Assembly: GCA_017620235.1 (NCBI GenBank) | Contig: JAFZQT010000056.1 | Coordinates: 1-64,000 of the forward strand | Direction of reading: 5' to 3' | Length of the DNA stretch: 64,000 bases | DNA from: Butyrivibrio sp. | GTDB lineage: Bacteria > Bacillota > Clostridia > Lachnospirales > Lachnospiraceae | In this document: positions 35,793 to 45,300 of the stretch, piece by piece | Layout: each line of letters begins with the position of its first letter | How positions within the stretch are numbered: the first letter of the stretch is position 1 | Position numbers and translations under genes: made by a program | Notes under the pieces: generated by a model | The model's database searches: none | The model's input: the letters and a program-made list of their open reading frames with translations, nothing else | What the model was told of the DNA's origin: nothing

Positions 35793-37061
35793 ATGAATAA
35801 AAGCAGCAACTGGTATAAGCTCGACAACGCGGCTAAAATTGTTCCGTCAACCGCGCGTGGAGCAAATACACGAGTATTTAGAATAACTTGTGAATTAAAA
35901 GAGAATATTGACGGAGAGATACTTCAGAGAGTGCTGGATGAGACAATTGAAGAGTTCCCATTTTTTAATTGTGTGCTTCACAGAGGTCTTTTTTGGTACT
36001 ATCTGGAAGACAGTGATCTAAAGGCGGTTGTGGAAGAAGAGAAAACTCCCGCCTGCATGCCTCTCTATTATCCGGGGAGAAAAAATCTTTTATACAGAGT
36101 AAATTATTTTAAAAAGAGGATTAACCTTGAGATGTTCCATGTGCTTGCGGATGGAACAGGGGCGTTTATGTTCTTTAAGAGCCTCATCATAAGATATATC
36201 CAGGAAAAACACGGTATTGAAGCCGATATCAATCCTGTAGATGAGTTTTCACTTGAAGAAAAGAACGTGGATGCCTTCGGTGACTTTTACAGTAAGCAAA
36301 AGGGACTTAAACAGTTAAAAGAGATGTCTTCCGTTAAGGCTTATCAGCTCAGCGGTGAGATCGATGCTGACCTTCTTCCGCACTTGGTTGAGGGCACTGT
36401 TTCTGCATCGAAGTTTTACGAGGCGGCAAAGAAGAACAATACAACTGTAGGTGTAATGTGCGTTGCCGCATATATAAAAGCTGTTCTGATGGGAATGAAC
36501 AGGATTCAGAAAAGAAAACACATAGTGGTTAGTGTCCCTGTTAATTTAAGAAACTTTTTTAAGAGCGGAACTGCGAGAAACTTTTTCGGTGTAATAAGTA
36601 TTGATTACAATCCCGCAGAGTACGACGGCGAGCTTGAGACAATAATTAATTTTGTTGATAAGAATTTTAAAGAAAAGCTTTCGCCGGAAAGTATCGAAAA
36701 AACCATGAATTCCTACGCCGCACTGGAGCACAATATAGGAATAGAGGTTATTCCGCTTCCAATCAAGAATATCGGAATCGGATTTTTTGACAGAAACGCG
36801 AAGCGCGGAATTACCAGCTCGATGTCGAACCTTGGTCAGATCAGTATGCCTGATGCAGTCAAGGATTATATAGACAGATTCAGCGCATTTATGACTGCGC
36901 AGTCTCAACAGATAACGGTCTGCTCTTATAAGGATAAGATGGTATTCGGAGAGGTTTCACCTTTTAAGACACACAAGGTAATGCTTAATTTCTTCAGGTT
37001 ACTTACGGAAATGGGAATGGAAGTAGAACTTGGAACCAACGACTACGATGAGGAGCAGTGA
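35793..37061 (+). CDS. Condensation-domain/alcohol-acetyltransferase-like protein
   Basis: A 422-residue soluble protein with the fold of CoA-dependent acyltransferases. The active-site motif is HVLADGTG (His116, Asp120, Gly121), corresponding to HxxxDG. It resembles bacterial proteins annotated as alcohol acetyltransferases. The reaction is unknown; transfer of acetyl or another acyl group to a sugar, alcohol or lipid is plausible. It stands six bases before a DUF6320 membrane protein gene, and the two with the following esterase-like gene may form a pathway for adding and removing acyl groups. That pathway is inference. Confidence 0.7.
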   Translation: MNKSSNWYKLDNAAKIVPSTARGANTRVFRITCELKENIDGEILQRVLDETIEEFPFFNCVLHRGLFWYYLEDSDLKAVVEEEKTPACMPLYYPGRKNLLYRVNYFKKRINLEMFHVLADGTGAFMFFKSLIIRYIQEKHGIEADINPVDEFSLEEKNVDAFGDFYSKQKGLKQLKEMSSVKAYQLSGEIDADLLPHLVEGTVSASKFYEAAKKNNTTVGVMCVAAYIKAVLMGMNRIQKRKHIVVSVPVNLRNFFKSGTARNFFGVISIDYNPAEYDGELETIINFVDKNFKEKLSPESIEKTMNSYAALEHNIGIEVIPLPIKNIGIGFFDRNAKRGITSSMSNLGQISMPDAVKDYIDRFSAFMTAQSQQITVCSYKDKMVFGEVSPFKTHKVMLNFFRLLTEMGMEVELGTNDYDEEQ

Positions 37062-37067
37062 TTTATT

Positions 37068-37751
37068 ATGCAGTATTGTCCAAAATGTAAGATAAAGATC
37101 AGAGGGAAAAAGATGTGTTGCCCCATGTGTCAGGGAACTCTCAAAGAAATTGAGGGCGGCGAGGACGTAACAGCTTCTTTTCCTACTCTTAAAAAGAAAA
37201 AAATGAGTCACATCACGATAATGAAGATGACAACATTTATCTGTGCTGTGCTTGAGATAATTTTTGTTACTTTGAATATAATGGCGGGAGACGATTATCC
37301 TGCTATAGGCTCTGTTTTAGGCCCACTTTTTCTTGGAGTTGCGGGCGCATGGGTAGCTGTCCTTGCAACGATCTATTTTAGAAATAATATCCTGAAACTC
37401 ATAACGTGGGAGGCTATCGTTGCGATTATTGCAGATATCTACATTGATTATGTCACAGGATTTATAGGATGGAGCATAGATTATGTTGTGCCTGCTACAC
37501 TGATGGCACTTGGTGTTTTGACATTCATCATTGCTGTTTCAATAAAGCTCAGATTTGATGAATATATCTTTTACCTTCTTTTTGACCTTATAATGGCTGT
37601 TTTACAGATTATATGCGTCACAAAGGGAATTACAAAGAATTTTTGGCCTACCGGAATAAGCATCATGCTCTACATGATCCTCCTGGCAGGCGTCCTGATC
37701 TTCAGATTCCGCGATTTAAAGAAAGCGTCGGAAAAGATGTTCAACATGTAG
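37068..37751 (+). CDS. DUF6320 zinc-ribbon membrane protein
   Basis: A 227-residue protein. The N-terminus carries a Cys4 zinc ribbon (Cys4, Cys7 and the CCPMC cluster at 17-21), followed by a Lys-rich linker and six TM helices. This is the DUF6320 layout. The function is unknown. It follows the acyltransferase-like gene by six bases, so the two are probably co-translated and may work together at the membrane. A long hairpin starts directly at its stop codon. Confidence 0.75.
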   Translation: MQYCPKCKIKIRGKKMCCPMCQGTLKEIEGGEDVTASFPTLKKKKMSHITIMKMTTFICAVLEIIFVTLNIMAGDDYPAIGSVLGPLFLGVAGAWVAVLATIYFRNNILKLITWEAIVAIIADIYIDYVTGFIGWSIDYVVPATLMALGVLTFIIAVSIKLRFDEYIFYLLFDLIMAVLQIICVTKGITKNFWPTGISIMLYMILLAGVLIFRFRDLKKASEKMFNM

Positions 37752-37830
37752 TGATATAGATTTCTAAAGTCCAAGCCGCGTACATGCTTGCATGTAAAGC
37801 GGCTTGAGACCTTAGAAATTCGTATATCAC
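37751..37830. repeat. 80-nt long inverted repeat
   Basis: GTGATATA at 37751-37758 pairs with TATATCAC at 37823-37830. Inside this, TTTCTAA/TTAGAAA, GTCCAAGCCGC with GCGGCTTGAGAC, and TACATGC with GCATGTA also pair in register. The result is a nearly continuous stem of over 30 bp with a two- to four-base loop region. No T run follows. It lies between the DUF6320 and esterase genes. Confidence 0.85.
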
Positions 37831-37884
37831 ATGTTTTGTATCGTATATCATATTTATATATATATCATACACAGGTGATATAAC

Positions 37885-39075
37885 ATGAGCGTAATAGACA
37901 GAACTACTAAGAAAAACATAAACCAAGGCGTTGTATTCGCAACTAAATTCGGTGATTTTGTAGAAAATTCTCTCGAGAAAGCAATTGTTCAGCATAACCG
38001 TCTGGCAGAGGAACTTCCCGACAATCCCGAGAAACTTAAGTGGTACAGAGTTTCTTTGGAGAACGGAATCTCGGGCGACGGATCAGAGTACTACATCTAT
38101 GTTAAAGTAGGAGATCCTGATAAGCTCTGCATCTTTTTTTCCGGCGGAGGAGTTGCCTGGAATGAATATACGGCGGCAAGGCCGTCCACTATAGGCAAGC
38201 TCGCTGCGGGGCTTCCAAACTATTATTGGAACAATCTAAGACCTGTTACCCAGCTTAAAAATATAAATGTTGGAATAACCGATGTATCTCCGGAGAACCC
38301 TTTTAGGGACTGGAGTTTTGTTGTTGTGACTTACGCGACGGGAGATTTTCATGTTGGAAACAATGAGTATCCGTATGTTTCTGAGGATGGAAAGGATGAG
38401 ATCCTTCATTTCCACGGATATGTCAATTTCCATGAGAGCATGAAAGTGGCAAAAAGGCTCTTTCCGTCGCCGGAAGATATCCTTATAGCCGGTAATTCAG
38501 CCGGGGCTTTTGCTGTTCCCGCGCTTTCCGGCGAGATAGTTGAGAATTACTATCCTGAGGCTAAGGATATAACTCTTTTCTCAGACAGCGGCCAACTTCT
38601 TTACAATAAGTGGAGAAAGACGGCGAAGAACATCTGGAAAACGACAGAAGAGATCTGGAAGAGCATCAACACGGAAAATATAGCCCTTGATTGGTACAAG
38701 GCTCTGTACGCAAAGTACGGTGACAGATTCAGATACCTTTATTCAAGTTCAGACCGAGATTTCCTTCTCAGTGCCTATTACAACGACATCATAAACAAGC
38801 AGTATAAGACCGACCAGCAGGTTCAGGAAGAGTACAGAAGACAGCTCATAGAGATGGTCCATGAGCTCAAAGAACTCAACCCGAAATTCGGCATCTTTAT
38901 AAATAACTGGAAACTGCCCCTCATCACTCAGGGCGGAACCGTTCACACAAGTGTGCGAGACATTCAGTTTGCCACATTTGTACAGGATGGGTTCACCATG
39001 GCACAGTGGCTCAAGGATGCAGTAGACGGGAAGATTTATGATGTAGGAATGGAACTACTTGAAGATAAAAAATAA
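37885..39075 (+). CDS. Pectin-acetylesterase/Notum-family esterase
   Basis: A 396-residue alpha/beta-hydrolase. The oxyanion block is IFFSGGGVAWN, the nucleophile is Ser205 in AGNSAGAFA, and the Asp and His regions are LFSDSGQ and GGTVHTSVRD. This is the layout of the PAE family. There is no signal peptide, so it would act inside the cell, for instance removing acetyl groups from imported oligosaccharides. ATG follows AGGTGAT. The exact substrate (pectin, xylan or another ester) cannot be determined. Confidence 0.8.
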   Translation: MSVIDRTTKKNINQGVVFATKFGDFVENSLEKAIVQHNRLAEELPDNPEKLKWYRVSLENGISGDGSEYYIYVKVGDPDKLCIFFSGGGVAWNEYTAARPSTIGKLAAGLPNYYWNNLRPVTQLKNINVGITDVSPENPFRDWSFVVVTYATGDFHVGNNEYPYVSEDGKDEILHFHGYVNFHESMKVAKRLFPSPEDILIAGNSAGAFAVPALSGEIVENYYPEAKDITLFSDSGQLLYNKWRKTAKNIWKTTEEIWKSINTENIALDWYKALYAKYGDRFRYLYSSSDRDFLLSAYYNDIINKQYKTDQQVQEEYRRQLIEMVHELKELNPKFGIFINNWKLPLITQGGTVHTSVRDIQFATFVQDGFTMAQWLKDAVDGKIYDVGMELLEDKK

Positions 39076-39112
39076 GCAGCCGCTGCAATTTCGCAGTGAC
39101 TGCTTATTTTTG
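39074..39112. terminator. Terminator between convergent genes
   Basis: AATAAGCAG, an inner CTGC/GCAG and CTGCTTATT form a stem of about 15 bp with a loop near AATTTC, followed by T-rich sequence. A-rich sequence on the other side allows use from the minus strand too. Confidence 0.8.
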
Positions 39113-39130
39113 GTTATTTATGTATAAAAG

Positions 39131-40483
39131 TTAGTTTACAAACTTTGTTCGTGAAGCACCATAACCACTAAGGTCATCGGATGATACGATTTCAAGAGTC
39201 ATGTTTGTCATATTTGCAGCTTTGAGTTTGAATGTTGAATTACCGTTAGCACTCATCTTAGCGTTTGTCATGTTTTGATTTACTGTATTGCCGCTACTGT
39301 TTTTACCACATTCTTCAGAATATGCCTTAGCAGAGTCTGTAGCAATAAAGATGTTCTTCTGGATCAGATTATTCTTATCATGAGCATTCTGAATACGTAA
39401 GCATGCATTTTTTGTATTATAAACGGTGTTGTTATAAATCTGGTTGTTTGCAGCATCTCCATTTTCACTTGGATCGGAACCGCCAATGCAGATACCTGCC
39501 CATCCGTTGTTATTTACAAGGACGTTGTCGTATACTTTAACGCCTGAGACAGTCTTTTTGCGATGCTCGGATGAAACTTCAATACCTATGTCAGCTCCTT
39601 GAACGTAGTTGTCATGGATATTTATGTCATATCCGCCGTCAACATAGATTCCGCCTGCGCTTATATCACCGCCGTACGCAACATTGTCTTTTGAAGAAAT
39701 GTTTATAACAGTATTTTCACTGATCTCACCATTGTGAGCTCTGTCTTTTTCATTATTCTTATCACGCTCATAACCGATTGCATCGATTGCAATGTTATCG
39801 CAGTCATGTATGTAGTTCTTGGTTATATTGAACTTGTCTACATTTCCGTTTACAACAAGAGCTTCACTCTGTCCTAAAGTAAGATTGTACAATTCGCAAC
39901 CTGTTATCGTTACATCTGTAATAGGTTTGCTTGGATTTGCGCCTGCGATGATTCCGTGTGCATTGTATTCTTCGCTGTTTTTAGTGTATACAGCGCCTAT
40001 GTCATGAACCTTACAATTTGAGATCGTAATGTGATTTGAAGAACCGTCAATATCAATTGCCTTTGGACAAACTGAATCCGAAGGTCCGCTGAGTTTAAAA
40101 TTGGCAAATTCAAGATTTGAAATTTCAATGTTTTCGCCCTTTATCTGTAAAAGTGCCTCGCCGTCTTCATTAGGCTTTACGGTCTGCTTGTTTTCAGCGT
40201 TTCCGATTATGGCACCGTCTTCGCCGACGATTTTAAGATTATTCTTTGAAATATTTATTTTTTCGGAATAAACACCGGGATAAACTTTAATTGTATCGTT
40301 TGCGGAAGCTTTCTTTACGGCTTCTGAAATGGTTTTATATTTTGTATCTTCTTTACCTACGATAACTGCGCATTGTTTTGAGTCATCTTCAGCGTGTATA
40401 TCAATTGATAAAACCGGGAGAGTATTAGATATTGCAAGCGAAGTTAACATTCCTGCAACAATAAAACTAGATTTTCTTTTCAT
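39131..40483 (-). CDS. Secreted right-handed beta-helix protein (pectate-lyase fold)
   Basis: A 450-residue exported protein: a signal peptide of about 31 residues (ending near DIHAED), a DUF1565-like start (YKTISEAVKKASANDTIKV and PGVY), then a parallel beta-helix with repeated NxIxxNxV-type turns. It could be a polysaccharide lyase or hydrolase or a binding protein; I cannot point to a catalytic set. The last 50 residues (KLKAANMTNMTLEIVSS) may be a separate small domain. ATG follows AAAGGTGA. A perfect dyad lies 39-59 bp upstream. Confidence 0.75.
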   Translation of the reverse strand: MKRKSSFIVAGMLTSLAISNTLPVLSIDIHAEDDSKQCAVIVGKEDTKYKTISEAVKKASANDTIKVYPGVYSEKINISKNNLKIVGEDGAIIGNAENKQTVKPNEDGEALLQIKGENIEISNLEFANFKLSGPSDSVCPKAIDIDGSSNHITISNCKVHDIGAVYTKNSEEYNAHGIIAGANPSKPITDVTITGCELYNLTLGQSEALVVNGNVDKFNITKNYIHDCDNIAIDAIGYERDKNNEKDRAHNGEISENTVINISSKDNVAYGGDISAGGIYVDGGYDINIHDNYVQGADIGIEVSSEHRKKTVSGVKVYDNVLVNNNGWAGICIGGSDPSENGDAANNQIYNNTVYNTKNACLRIQNAHDKNNLIQKNIFIATDSAKAYSEECGKNSSGNTVNQNMTNAKMSANGNSTFKLKAANMTNMTLEIVSSDDLSGYGASRTKFVN

Positions 40484-40521
40484 GTTGTCACCTTTCTGTT
40501 GTCGATTGTTATTGTGTCAAT

Positions 40522-40542
40522 GTGCTAAAGGTTGTTTAGCAC
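40522..40542 (-). promoter_or_regulatory. Perfect dyad upstream of beta-helix gene
   Basis: GTGCTAAA and TTTAGCAC, eight-base arms around a five-base spacer. It may be an operator or an mRNA leader hairpin. Confidence 0.5.
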
Positions 40543-40625
40543 AGTACAATATAATTTTAAATTTTCTGTTTAAGAAACTGTAACATATAATTGTGAAAAT
40601 TCTGTTTCCTCAAAATAAAAAGGGA

Positions 40626-40657
40626 AATAAAAAAGACCTATTGCATTTGCAATAGGC
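40626..40657 (-). terminator. Terminator of the 56-residue protein gene
   Basis: On the minus strand CCTATTGC and GCAATAGG pair around a four-base loop and are followed by TCTTTTTTATTT. Confidence 0.85.
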
Positions 40658-40680
40658 CTTACTGTTATGCATATTATCGT

Positions 40681-40851
40681 TCAGTCTACAAAATACTCCG
40701 CAATCTGTGCCTCATAGGAGTCGCGAAGATCTCCCGGAATGTCATACTCATCCAAAGCCTCGGCAACAGACCAATGTTCGTTAACCATCGAGCGAAGAAT
40801 GCTGCGAATGACACGAGAATCAGAAGCCTCCATAGTTGCGGCGTTATTCAT
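40681..40851 (-). CDS. Small acidic hypothetical protein, 56 residues
   Basis: ATG 40851 has GGAGGG about seven bases upstream; another ATG two codons earlier is too near the ribosome site. The product is helical and acidic (MNNAATMEASDSR, ending AQIAEYFVD) with no TM segment. A good terminator follows it on the same strand, which supports a real gene. The function is unknown. It is divergent from the next membrane protein, with two palindromes in between. Confidence 0.65.
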   Translation of the reverse strand: MNNAATMEASDSRVIRSILRSMVNEHWSVAEALDEYDIPGDLRDSYEAQIAEYFVD

Positions 40852-40904
40852 AATCATACCCTCCTCTGTGAACAATAGAATATAACATATGGTCACATAT
40901 TTTT

Positions 40905-40938
40905 GATATAATATATTATATCCTACAACATATTGTAG
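40905..40938. promoter_or_regulatory. Two adjacent palindromes in a divergent promoter region
   Basis: GATATAATATATTATATC (40905-40922) is a perfect 18-bp palindrome carrying TATAAT-like elements on both strands. CTACAA, CATA, TTGTAG (40923-40938) follows at once. They may control both flanking genes. Confidence 0.5.
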
Positions 40939-41005
40939 CTCAAAAAAAATCAGATACAAGTATTGACATTTGCAAAAAAACGGAGATTATAGGAGCCTCG
41001 CTCAG

Positions 41006-42136
41006 ATGAAGATTGCAGCTATTGTTTTAGCGGTGCTGGGACTGATTACATCTTTTGCGGCGATAGGAATTGTACCGTCAATTGCCGGCTTTGCACTCAG
41101 CTTGATGTGGTTTTTGGAAAAGAAATCTATAAATTCGGCACGATCTCTTGCCATTTCTGTGACAGGAATCTTGTTGCCTGTTGTTATGTACTTTAACAGC
41201 TTCGGGTTTTCTCTGCCTTATGAAAAGAGCACGGGGCTTTCTTTTTTATCCCAGATTATTTACGACAATTATACGAATCTCGGTCTTGATATGAGAGGCA
41301 TGATAAAAAATAAGGAAAAAGAGCCGGAAGTAGAGCCGGCAACCGACTATTTAAAAGAAACCGCAGATGATAAGAGTATCGAAGCAGATAGCGAAGAGTA
41401 TACCTTTGTGGATGAAAGCCAGCCTAAAACTGACGAAAATAAAAGCATTGATGATGAGTATGAACTGGACATTATAGATATAGTCGATGATGAAATGCAT
41501 AGTCATGAGCATAAGCCGGTCAGCACTGAGATCGGCGCTTCGGATGATGATATGTCATGCTACGGGGGACTTCCTTTGGGAACGCTTCTTATCGCCAGAT
41601 ACTTCAGAGAAGATGATCATAACTGTAATCCGGTATTGGTTCTTCAGAATAAATCCGGAGATTTATGCAGATATGAGTGCAAATTTACAGCCAGAGACGG
41701 AGCAGGCAATCAGCTCGCGGTTTCCGAGAAGACTGTAGAAGTGGTTCAAAATGATGCCAAGTTCGTCTTTGAAGGACGATTTGACAAAAATGAATTACAG
41801 GGAAAGCTTCCGACGATGTATGAGTTTTCAATTACAAGACGTAAACCTTATGAGAAGGACAGGCTGGATGATGTAGCGGTTTATTCCAAGACGGAAGGTA
41901 ATTCGGTGTTCCTTGCCGCAGAGAATACCTGTGATAAAAAGGTTAAAGTTGATGCTTTCGTTCTGTTTTTTGACGGAAATGAGCTTGTTGACTGTATCTG
42001 GCTTATTCCCGGCAGCGATAGCAACGTTTTTATAGAACCGGAGAGTGTCGGAACCGTCAGCGGCGATGCCTATTACAAATTTGACAGGATTGAAACTTAC
42101 TACACAGCCTATGAAGCCGTCGATAGCAGAAACTGA
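41006..42136 (+). CDS. Membrane protein with acidic linker and beta-sandwich-like domain
   Basis: A protein of 377 residues (389 if the TTG at 40970 is used). Two or three TM helices lie in the first 75 residues (IAAIVLAVLGLITSFAAIG and a second pair). An acidic linker rich in Glu, Asp and Lys covers about 100-180. A beta-rich domain follows (about 185-375). I do not recognise it. ATG 41006 has AGGAG about ten bases upstream; a TTGACA at 40964-40969 with ATTATA near 40985 suggests that transcription begins after the TTG. Function unknown. Confidence 0.65.
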   Translation: MKIAAIVLAVLGLITSFAAIGIVPSIAGFALSLMWFLEKKSINSARSLAISVTGILLPVVMYFNSFGFSLPYEKSTGLSFLSQIIYDNYTNLGLDMRGMIKNKEKEPEVEPATDYLKETADDKSIEADSEEYTFVDESQPKTDENKSIDDEYELDIIDIVDDEMHSHEHKPVSTEIGASDDDMSCYGGLPLGTLLIARYFREDDHNCNPVLVLQNKSGDLCRYECKFTARDGAGNQLAVSEKTVEVVQNDAKFVFEGRFDKNELQGKLPTMYEFSITRRKPYEKDRLDDVAVYSKTEGNSVFLAAENTCDKKVKVDAFVLFFDGNELVDCIWLIPGSDSNVFIEPESVGTVSGDAYYKFDRIETYYTAYEAVDSRN

Positions 42137-42144
42137 AAATAATC

Positions 42145-42173
42145 TTGTTGAACGGAAAAACCTATTATATAAT
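42145..42173 (+). promoter_or_regulatory. Promoter of the subtilase operon
   Basis: TTGTTG (42145-42150), a 17-bp spacer and TATAAT (42168-42173). The leader to the ATG at 42304 is about 120 bases and contains a small GTGAT/ATCAC dyad. Confidence 0.65.
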
Positions 42174-42303
42174 GTCAGCATAACGTTTTAATCTATTTTC
42201 TTTTTTAAGTCATTAAAAGTTCTTATTTCATAATCAGCACTAAAAAATTAAAGAAAAGGTGTTGTGATTTTTTCAAAGATCACATCAGAACAGGTATAAC
42301 TCA

Positions 42304-45300
42304 ATGAAAAAAAACTTGATGTACAAACATGTTCTTTCTGTAACTCTTTCTTTATCCATTGTTTTTTCTCAGATTATTACAATATTGGCGACGCCTTCCG
42401 CTGCACAAACGGAAAGCGAAGATTCATCTTTTTCAGATGGAGTTAAGCTTATCGATGAGGATTTAAACGAGCTTGGCGTTGAGATTGATAATGAAAAAGA
42501 AAAGATTGATGATGAAGAAAAAGATCCTGACGAAGAAGTCAGGGTAATTATCGTAATGGAGGGCGACAGTGTTCTTGATAAAGGCTATGACACTGTAGAA
42601 ATTGCCGATAGTTCGGATGCAATACGTGAAGTTGACAAAATTGAATCCGAGCAGGAAAAGACTGTTGATAAGATCTCAGAGGAAGCTCTTGACGGAAACG
42701 AGCTTAAGGTCAATTATTCTTTTTCCATTATTACAAATGCCATATCTGCTAATGTTGCATTAAAGGATATTGCAGCTATAGAGCAGGTGGATGGTGTTGA
42801 AGCCGTTTACACTGCAGTGCAGCACGACCCTGTTGAAGTGACAGATCCGGCAACAATAACTTCAGGCGAGATGGTTGGAAGTTATCAGACATGGATCTCG
42901 GGATATACAGGTGCGGGACAGCGTATTGCAGTAATTGACACCGGTATTGATGCAGGACATCCTTCTTTTGACGGAAGTGCTTTTATGGCTCATTTAAAGG
43001 AAACTGCGGAAGATTCAAGTAAGGAAATAGCGGAATATGACTTATTGGCTGAAAATGAAATAGAAAATGTCCTTCCACATCTGAATGCTTTTAAAGATGA
43101 TGAAGACGTAACCGCAGATGATCTGTATCAGAGCGAAAAAATCCCGTTTGCATTTAATTATGTAGACAAAGATATGGATATCTCACATGACAATGATGAT
43201 AGCGGAGATCACGGAACTCATGTGTCAGGTATAGCAACAGCAAATTATTATGTGCCGAATGCAGATGTTGAGGGAGGTTTTGCACCTCAGGCGCAGGGCG
43301 TTGTCGGAATAGCTCCGGATGCACAGCTTCTTTCCATGAAAGTATTTGGTAAAAATGGTGGAGCGTTTACCGATGATTATATGGCTGCAATAGAAGATGC
43401 GATCCTTCTTAAGGTTGATACCATAAATATGAGTCTTGGATCCGGTGAAGCGGGAAATACACGTTCTTCCGAAGAATATGTAAATGATATTTTTGATAAG
43501 CTTCAGGGAACAAGTACAGTTATATCTGTATCTGCCGGAAATTCAAGCTTTTGGAGTACAAAAAGTCTGTATGGTGCAAATTTAAGCGGAAATGTCAATC
43601 TGGATACAATAGGTACTCCGGGCTCTTATGATAAAGCATTTACGGTAGCAAGTGCTGTAAACAGTGGTATTACCTCCTGTTATTTTGTATTTGATAATGA
43701 TAAAAAGGTGTTCTATCAGAATGCAAAAAACACAACGGCACCAAAGTTTAATACACTTGATAAATCGACCGGGGAGCAGGGAACGGAATATGAGTATGTT
43801 TATCTTGATTCAATAGGCACGTCCGGGGAATATGAGAATATTGATGTTAAGGGCAAAATAGTCTTTGTATCAAGAGGAGTTATATCATTTTCGGAGAAAC
43901 AGATCAATGCGCAGGAAGCAGGGGCGGTAGCTGTTGTGATCTACAATAATTCTGCGGGATTGATCACTATGACCATGGGCGGAAATGAAGCCCAAATTCC
44001 TGCATGTTCGATAACTCTGGCAGAAGCAGAGGCAATAAAGAAAAGCAGTACGGAAAAAGGTGACGGGGTATATGAAGGAAAAATTACCGTATATACAATT
44101 CCTGAAACGAGGCATCACGCCGCTGACGGATATACAATGAGTGACTTTTCTTCATTTGGAGTTCCTGACAGTCTTGATCTTAAACCTGAGATTACAGCAC
44201 CCGGAAGTAATGTGTATTCAACAACCAATGGCGGCAAATATGGACTTGAGAGCGGAACATCAATGGCTGCACCGTCAATTTCCGGTCAGACTGCACTTGT
44301 GCAACAGTATGTAAAAGAGAATAATCTGGCAGAAAAAAATGACATATCGGTAAGGACTCTTTCTCAGTCACTTCTGATGAGCACAGCCATGCCGCTCAAA
44401 GAAGGCAATAATCAGGATAATCCTGAGTACACACCGCGTGTCCAGGGAGCGGGACTTGCAAATGTACAGGATGCGATATCATCGCCTGCTTACATTCTTC
44501 TTGGTGATAAAGCGGAAAGTGACGGTAAGGTAAAAGCTGTTCTTGGAGATGATCCGGAAAAGACAGGCTGTTATGAATTCTCTTTTGACATATATAACAT
44601 GGATGTAGATCCTCAGTATTATACGCTTGATTCATCGGTTCTTACGGAAGAGCTGATGCACGCAGGTGAAATTGGGGTTATAGCAGGTAAATCTCACAGA
44701 CTTAGTCCTTCGGTGGAGCTTACTGCAGATGATAGCAAACTTGTTTATGACCTCAACGACGACGGAAAAGTAAACGCAAAAGACAGAAAAGTATTATTGC
44801 AATATGTAAACGGTTCAAGAGATATTCCTTTGGTCAAAAAGAATGATGAATATTACGATTTCAATAATGATGGCGTAATAAGTACAAAAGACGTTTATCT
44901 CTTTTCCAGACAGCTCAAAGGCAAAGCGGAAGTTGCAGATCTTGGGCTTAGCGTAGTTGAAGTAAAAGACAGCACGAAGGTAAATGTAAAAATTTCTCTT
45001 TCTGCTGAAGACAGGCATTATCTTGAAGGCTACGAGAACGGAATGTTTGTTGACGGATATGTCTATGTAAAAGGAGCTGTGCCGATGTCAGTGCCGTTCC
45101 TTGCTTTTTACGGAAGCTGGATGGATTCTCCTATGTTTGAAGATTATGACTATATGAAGGTCGTATATGATGATGACTATGCAAGAAACGTATTGACATA
45201 TTCAGGTGTTGAAAAGACCAATTGGCTGTCGATATGCACTTTGGGCGAATCTGAGGAAAACTTTTACATTCCGAATAAATATGTCGCGGAAGCTGAATAT

